Shown: positions 57,698 to 64,000 of the stretch, in pieces
How the letters are laid out: each line of letters begins with the position of its first letter
Position numbering within the stretch: position 1 is the first letter of the stretch
Source: Tretioscincus oriximinensis
Lineage: Eukaryota > Chordata > Lepidosauria > Squamata > Gymnophthalmidae
Direction: 5' to 3'
Length of the DNA: 64,000 bases
Assembly (NCBI GenBank): GCA_022410635.1
Contig: JAJVDF010000256.1
Location: 198,919-262,918 of the forward strand
Translations under genes and position numbers: made by a program
The notes under the pieces: model-generated
Told to the model about the DNA's origin: nothing
Databases searched by the model: none
What the model saw: the letters and a program-made list of their open reading frames with translations, nothing else

Positions 57698-57926
57698 CAG
57701 GGTGCTTCAAAAAATCTATACACACTTTGAACTTCCATAGAAAATTTATTTACTGTTCTACAAAGTTAAATTTCAGGATTTCCCACTCTACGAGGCTGTT
57801 ATATTTCTTCATATTTAGTTTACATTGGACTTTAAGCTTTCTAATTTCCTGAAATTTAACTTTGTAGAACAGTAAATAAATTTTCTATGGAAGTTCAAAG
57901 TGTGTATACATTTTTGAAGCACCCGG
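57698..57926. mobile_element. Tc1/mariner-type MITE with long inverted repeats, copy 2
   Basis: A 229 bp element flanked by TA (57696-57697, 57927-57928), collinear with 39109-39341. The arms (CAGGGTGCTTCAAAAAATCT, ACACTTTGAACTTCCATAGA, TACAAAGTTAAATTTCAGGA and inverses) are closer to perfect than in copy 1. The centres of the two copies share TTTACATTGGACTTTAAGC. The right terminus has one change (CACCCGG for CACCCTG). Confidence 0.9.
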
Positions 57927-57928
57927 TA

Positions 57929-59354
57929 TATTGTTATTTAACAGCAATATGACGACTAGCCAGTGAAGCATAGTTTGATTTTTTTTTACTAGTAGATCCA
58001 AAAAAGGGAAGTTTGATCTGTATTGAGCAGGACTTGATCAGCAGTCAAACAAGCAAGTCCTTACTGGTTAAAGTAAGGGAAGTACTTTAAATGTTGTAAT
58101 ATATATTTGAATTGGTCATCTGAATTTCCCTCAGTCTTATGAAAGTTATGGAACACATGATTATTGCAGAACAAAATGCTAACTATATTAGGTTGATCTT
58201 TTGCTATTAAATTCGTTAAAATGGCTTAAATTTATGTCAGATACACTTTGCCATGACTTTTTAGCACCCAATAGTAGCAAACTGTGACTTTGACGGGAGA
58301 ATAGTGCAAGAGATTAGCAGGAAGAAAACATTCACATTTCTAATTCCTTCATTTCTCCCCATCCACTCCAAAAGTCTGCTTACTTAACATTTATCTTACA
58401 TGCTTGCATTATTTTGTCTTCAGCCAACCACAGTGAAGTGGAGCAACCAGACTTGTAGAAGACAGAAAGGCTAAAATACAGCCTCCACACTTCCTGCTCC
58501 TAGGTTAAAGGCAGAAATGCTTCTAACTGGGGAAATGTGAAAGGCAGGAAATGTTCCATCCAGCCAGTAAATGGGAAGAGTTCCTAGTAACTGTTCTCTG
58601 AAGTTAAATATGAAAAAGACCCTTAATCTCATTCATATTACCTAAGACAATTTCTTCTTCTATAGATGTTTCATGATTAAGGATATCATTTTGGAGAGGT
58701 GGAAGTGGAAGATGTTGATTATTTCCAAAAATGAGGTGCTTCTATCAAGCAAGAGATACCATATGATTCATGCTGAGACAATGAGATTATATTCTATAAC
58801 TGCACGTCTTTCTCTCTAGGAAGTGAGATTCACATTTTGGTCATCAAATATAGTACCATTCAGAGTACAGGCAACCAGTTGATATACAAGCTACATAGGG
58901 CAATGCCCTACTTAATTACAGGGCTCATCTTTAGAATTTTGGACTGGCAACACAATACAATAATCATCATCAGCTGGGACAATTTATATTTAGAACAGAG
59001 ACATTTGTTATTAGACTCCATTCATGTGTAACGTCACTACAAGTATTAAAATAGCCTCTTGAAGAAATTTTGATAAATCAATCCAGAATTAATCTCAGCT
59101 TTTAAGCTCTGTGGAGACGCACGCATATTAACCACAAGAATAGCATAATTATTGAAATCAATGGCACAAGTCATATTTAAAAATCAAAATGGTTTTTGGA
59201 AAAAAATGAAACATAAATAACCAGTGAATCTGTTTTTCTTAATGTTAGGAATATATACTGTATTTATTTATATGTTATTTCTAACAATATAAAATTAGAA
59301 AGCTACACAGGCAACAGATAGATGAATGAATGGGTAGAAAGATAGATGATCAAA
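57929..59354. other. Unique non-coding sequence
   Basis: No recognised features. A short GATA/GAAT-rich stretch lies at 59315-59350, next to the element that follows. Confidence 0.45.
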
Positions 59355-59616
59355 ACCGTGTTTTCCCCAAAATAAGACTCCCGAAGATGTGCTACATCTT
59401 ATTTTTAGAGGATGTCTTATTGGTCCATGAAGAAGAATTTACAAAAAAATGAAAGGTATAAAATGAATGATATTGCAATTTCCGGCCACCAAAGCTCATC
59501 ACAATAACTTTGTTATGTCTTATTTTCAGGGTGTGTGTGCTTTATATTTAGCAATTCATCAAAACCTCTACTACATTTTATTTTCAGGGGACATCTTATT
59601 TTGGGGGAAACAGGGT
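59355..59616. mobile_element. TIR element with (A)CCGTGTTTTCCCCAAAATAAGAC termini, in a GATA repeat
   Basis: The left end CGTGTTTTCCCCAAAATAAG faces CTTATTTTGGGGGAAACAGG at the right. Internal CTTATTTTTAGAGGATGTCT and TTTTATTTTCAGGGGACATC extend the symmetry. The element separates GATAGATGATC from a (TAGA)n run at 59627-59655, so it probably landed in a tetranucleotide repeat. The target duplication is therefore not resolvable. Superfamily not assigned. Confidence 0.75.
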
Positions 59617-59702
59617 AGGTGGGTAGATAGATAGATAAATAGATAGATAAATAGATTCCCACCTGTTCATTAGTCTCACTTTAAAATCTCTTAAACAAAC
59701 AC

Positions 59703-60065
59703 ATTAGCCATTCATTCCCATTTTACCTTGCCATCCAGCTGCTTCTGCCTTTGACCGATGAGCCTCAGAAGGAATTGCTGCACTTTCCTAACTACAATCC
59801 CCAGAATTCTCTGCAACCTGCCTACTATTCGCAGGCAGTCTCTGCACTTCAAGAGTCACTGAGATTTTTACAATTTGCATACAAGCTCTGGAGTTATTTT
59901 TCTTCCACACTTTACAAAACAGAAACTGTTAAAATTGGATGATATGTGGTGGCTATATACTGAGTAGTAAAAATCTGTAAAGCATATGGAAAGCTGGACG
60001 TGAGAGATTCCATGGGACACAATGAAGGTAAAATCACCTCCAAAGTGCAGTATGGGGATACAGCC
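59703..60065 (+). mobile_element. Non-autonomous DNA-element-like repeat, copy 3 of 3
   Basis: Collinear with 33950-34370 and, inverted, with 7077-7400. The right end GGGGATACAGCC is followed by TTA (60066-60068), in line with the GGATGCAGCC|TTA end of the 27350 MITE. The left end is unclear. Open frames on both strands (63-89 codons) are incidental. Confidence 0.65.
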
Positions 60066-60068
60066 TTA

Positions 60069-62935
60069 GTGTTAGGAAATAATGCTGTAAAAAAAGTATC
60101 AAATTCAATTTGGAAATCCAGGAAGACGAAGACGTTTACTGAGAAAAGCATGATGGAAATAAAAGGAGGCACAAAGAAGAGTTCATGCTCTCAACTATCT
60201 CTGCCCCATCACAGAATTCAGGCACTGGGGACTAGGGTTCAACAGCAACACAAGGGAAGTGGAAAGTAGAACACTTTGCAAATCTTATTTCTCAAATGTA
60301 CAGCTTTCTATTAGATGGTGGGGCAGAGAAGCATGGGGACTCTAGAAGCAGTATCAAGGAGGTCATCACAAATCTTTGGATATATTCACTCACCCATCTG
60401 TTTGCTTTGCACTAGCAAACAGAAATCCTAAAATATATCACAGATGTCCATCCAAGACATCTTTCAGCCTAGAATAAGGAAAAAGAAAACTCTCATGCCC
60501 TTTCATTTAGTTTACACAAGTTGCAAATCAACAAAAAAGTGAAATGTAGCTTGAACACTACTGAAATGGGAAGCATTAGTGATTTTCAGAGAAGGCAGTG
60601 CGTCTCATTTTTGGTTGGAGGAGGTGAAAGGAGACAAAAAGCTTTCTCTAGCCATAAGGTCTTTACCAAGGTTTTTTCACAATATTGTCCAAGTGCCTTA
60701 CATAATAAGACATGGTCAGATTATTTGTACAGCTGCACAATTCACAGCCCACAGGTTTTATATATGCATGATATATATACATGCAAGCCTGACTTATATA
60801 AGTTCAGGCCAATGTCTGTAAGATACTCTTCTTGATGCTGGCTCAAAAATTATCAATCTGCATCTTGTTGGACCCCAATCCAACAACCAGTACCTGGTTC
60901 ATTACTGTGAGTTCTAGTAGTTTTAGCACAGCTGCTATCAGTCATTTTGTTTTATGCAGCATTCTTATGCAGCAAGGTATGCCAAGTGCTTCTATAACTC
61001 TCATGGCAAACTCTCAGCTTAATGACCTGCATTCCATAATTCTTGTACAGCAAATGATTATTAAAAAAGAAAACAAGGATGTAAGTTGTTCCATCCATCA
61101 TTGCATACTAGTGTTAAATTTGCAAGGACCTCCTATGAAACAGTTCTAAGATTGAAACCTCAGCCTGTTTGGTGGTCACCTTGTCAGCAAGTTATCTCTT
61201 AAGGATGCATGACAAATGTAATCTCATTTAAACGGAGCATGATTGTTCAGTCCTTGGGGACGAGGGAGGTTAATGAAGCTTGTTTGAATTTTAAATTATT
61301 TGTTCAGTGTTTGTAAATCTTGTTGAGATCTAAAAGATTTCTCAGGGTGAATTTGTGAGTATTCCATAATGCCAGAAAAGAACCGGCAGTGAAGGAAACA
61401 AAAGCTCTATAGGCATTCGGCTTTATTTTGGGAGATACCTTGGAATAGGCATCTGCACGAGCATGATGATGGCAGACTTCTATTCCAAGATATATTTCAA
61501 TAAAGCTAGTGCAGAAAGAGTAGGATTTTTTGTTTGTGTCGTGATTATAAAGAGCACTGTATTTTATTTGACACAGAATTAATTGTAAAAACTTTTAAGA
61601 GCTTTCTCTGACTAGCGTCCTCTGACTGCCAATTAAAGACATCTGTTTTCTGATCCACTAGGACACCATTTTTCCTCTGGAAAAGTCAGTTCCAAAATTC
61701 AATCTACAAAGCTATGTTCATTGCACTAGTTCCTTTGTTCACTATTAAACCTTCATTTTGGCGTAGGGCAGAGATTATGATGGAACAGATATTTTGTATT
61801 TTTTTTTTAACAAAAGAACATCATTGGGGAAAATAAAATAAAGTGCAAGGTTTTTTAGTTCTAAAGTATATTTTATACAGCTATTTAGTTTATGTGGCTT
61901 TACTGGTGCAACAGGAAGTGGAAGTCATACTCACAGATGGTTACAAGTTTGCTTAAAGACATTAAATAATGAAATACAGTATTTATGATCAACCTTTCCT
62001 ATTTGCAAGATGAAGTCCTTTGTACAATCCTCTCTACAATCTAAAAAAGCTAAAGTTCATATTCCTTCTTTCCACCAGAATGAAAACTTCCACTTAGCCC
62101 TGATTTGCAGTAAGTTCTGAATGCCACAAAACACCCAAGAAATGCTGCTAGAACTATATCCAAAAAGTTTATGTTCTCTTTGGACCATGCCAGATGCATG
62201 TTACAACTAAGGGATCTGCACAGTGACTAGATATCTGCTTTTAGATGATGAGTTCACGCTTCAAAATGTTCTGGTAGCAAACTTCTTAAGCAGTCTACAT
62301 GTTAGCCAAGTTTCAAAAAAATAATGCTGCTAGTGTGTGTCCAGAAAATCTAACAAGGGGCCCTTGGAGCAATTTAGAAATTAACAGGAATAGGATAGGT
62401 GGCATGACTTGTCTAAAAAAGCTCATACTGCCTATATTATTTCTTGATAGTCTTTACAAAATGCTATAAGACTCCATTTCTAACTAGCCTGGTTGGCTTT
62501 TAGTTCCTGCCACTGCTATGCAGATATGCACTAGGATTAGAAATGGCAGAACCATTCCAGAGCCCAACAACATTTCACTGAACTCCAGACACTTTTTTTT
62601 ACAGAGCTATTTTCAAGGGTATTATGAAATGTCTTCAGCCTGCAATCATTTTGTTTTGAAATTTATTTTTATGTTTAAGCCCAACTAATCACATTGATTT
62701 CTGATATGAAATCCATCCCTAGGTGCTTGCTCCGAAGGACTGATTCAATAACATTTGCATAAAGAAAGAGGGTAGGAACATTTATGATTCATAGAAGCAA
62801 ATGTTCTTGAATCTACTTCAAGAATGGCCAGAAGGACTGAGCCAAACCCAGAGTAGGGGGCTGAAAGAATAACTTATGAATGGGTAAACACCAATGTTGA
62901 CAACTTTAAAAAACAGGGTTATCCAATCACTGCAC
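60069..62935. other. Unique non-coding sequence
   Basis: No repeat or exon recognised over 2.9 kb. 61195-61660 has balanced composition without repeat character and could hold a conserved non-coding element (impression only). 62400-62490 may be a very old copy of the CAGAGAAATAGCC retroposon (GGTGGCATGACTTGTCTA, AAGCTCATACTGCC). Confidence 0.4.
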
Positions 62936-62938
62936 TTA

Positions 62939-63907
62939 GGGTGCGTTCACACGACTATTTTATGCCTCAGTTATAGTGACATTATGACGGTCACATCACA
63001 CGTGTTAAGCGTGCATCAGTAAAAACTCCGCCATAAACTATTGCTCAGATATTCTGACATTATTGCGGAGAACGTCTGAAACCTCATAGCAAACCTCCGT
63101 CATCTCGTAGCCAATTCCCTTTTCTCTCCCATGTGACCATTATTAGTGCGAGAGACAGGAGGGGAGAGATGACAGGAGGAAGCATTGCCTCCTTGCTTCG
63201 GCGGGGAAATCTAACCGCCTTTTCACCCAGCCAGCCTTCCATCTGCTTTTGGAGGGTTCCTGCCTGGAGATCAGGTCTGAGAAAGGAAGGGGAACATGGA
63301 GAGACGTCCTGTCAATCTTCCCAACTCCTCCCCAGCAGTCCCCCAAAGCAGGAAGCCTCCAAAAGCACACGGAGGTCTGCCGGCCCCATCCACATGGAGC
63401 CCTGGCAGAACGCAGCCGTTTGCTTTTTCCTGTCCAGCCTAGGCTCCGTATGGATGGGACCAGCCAGCCCTCCGTGTGCTTTTGGAGGTTTCCTGCTTTG
63501 GGGGGGCAGCTAAGGAGGAGATGGGAAGATTGACAGGATGTCTGTCCATGCTCCCCTTCCTTTCTTAGACCTGATCTCCAGGCAGGAAACCTCCAAAAGA
63601 AGGTGGAGGGCTGGCTAGACAGGAAAAGGCTTCCGGTGACACACAGCCGGCTATGCTGTGTTGCTTTGGCTGTGTCCTCCTTCCAGTCAGCCCACTGACT
63701 GGCTCTGTTGGGCTTGGTTTGAGGGAGGGCACAGCCGAAGCAACGCGGCAGAGCCGGCTGTGTGTCACGAGAATTCAAGTATATGTGTGAACAGGACAAG
63801 CCATTGTATATTCCGGAATATAGCTTTGTGGTGTGACGGGATAGGCATTTGCTATATTCTGGAATATAAATTTATTTTGGATTTTAGCTGGTCGTGTGAA
63901 TGTAGCC
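62939..63907. mobile_element. 969 bp TTA-flanked element with two nested foldbacks
   Basis: Termini GGGTGCGTTCACACGAC and (reverse-complemented) GGCTACATTCACACGAC are inverted repeats with three mismatches. TTA lies outside both (62936-62938, 63908-63910). Inside is a large hairpin with arms 63218-63397 and 63446-63630 (48 bp loop; core GGTTCCTGCCTGGAGATCAG / CTGATCTCCAGGCAGGAAAC). A second hairpin has arms 63636-63680 and 63723-63768, with an innermost CCAGTCAGCCCACTGACTGG. The subterminal regions are AT-rich and the core GC-rich. A 218-codon open frame on the minus strand (63799-63143) and 94-126 codon frames on plus are by-products of the palindrome; no transposase is recognisable. Probably a PIF/Harbinger-type non-autonomous element. 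Confidence 0.85.
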
Positions 63908-64000
63908 TTAGTGATAATGCTGAACTACAAAAGTTCCCAGCACAGTATAACTAAAAGGATCTCATGCTACTAAACATCTTAGTACTATTGATGTTTTTCA

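Noticed and set aside
63143..63799. 218-codon open frame on the minus strand, longest in the window
   Set aside because: It runs through both arms of the foldback in the TTA-flanked element. Parallel frames exist on the other strand, it repeats itself (the KEGEHG / SSLLLSCPPK blocks are seen twice in mirror frames) and it has no domain.

Overview
This is vertebrate nuclear DNA, most likely from a squamate reptile (lizard or snake). It is AT-rich and nearly free of open coding sequence. It is built from interspersed repeats in a mix I associate with squamates: CR1 LINEs with a TTCTTATG-type tail, L2-like LINEs with a (TTTA)n/CCCGCCC tail, tRNA-headed SINEs that share the L2 tail, hAT, mariner and TTA-targeting DNA elements, and traces of I/Vingi-like, L1-like and R4-like LINEs. 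There are no bacterial genes, CRISPR arrays, tRNA or rRNA genes. Two single N positions (about 18813 and 28549) mark a draft assembly. Clade names for repeats rest on recognition by eye, not on a library search.

Layout. 0-7.4 kb is LINE territory: a CR1 reverse-transcriptase fragment cut by the window edge, an L1-like tail, a 5'-truncated I/Vingi-like LINE, then a CR1 split by a 1.03 kb insertion with a CTTAC duplication that itself holds another CR1 tail. 7.4-14 kb is mostly unique AT-rich DNA with an about 1.1 kb spaced repeat pair and a 180 bp homopurine tract. 14-19.1 kb holds L2 and CR1 pieces, a 46-bp-arm hairpin, a TIR element, a foldback and a 560 bp hAT-like element. 19-25 kb is mostly unique, with an R4-like fragment and a 270 bp hAT element with a perfect 8 bp duplication. 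At 25166-25257 (minus) lies the only plausible exon of a host gene: 92 bp, one open frame, consensus splice donor.

29.8-33 kb is the most unusual region. Two 173 bp direct repeats, 171/173 identical, flank 2.8 kb containing a CpG-rich promoter-like block (CRE, YY1, splice-donor motifs, a 245 bp internal duplication) followed by a minisatellite with an about 74 bp period. I do not recognise this unit.

33-63 kb is again unique sequence with dispersed repeats: two copies of a mariner MITE with long inverted repeats, an L2 inserted into a CR1, two adjacent L2 copies (one with a recognisable YxDD box), a small retroposed element with an 18 bp duplication and a palindromic version of it, and several perfect hairpins. 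The window ends with a 969 bp TTA-flanked element that contains two nested foldbacks.

The repeats do not form an operon or pathway. The window reads as intron or intergenic sequence. If the exon is real, the surrounding tens of kb on the minus strand would be its introns.
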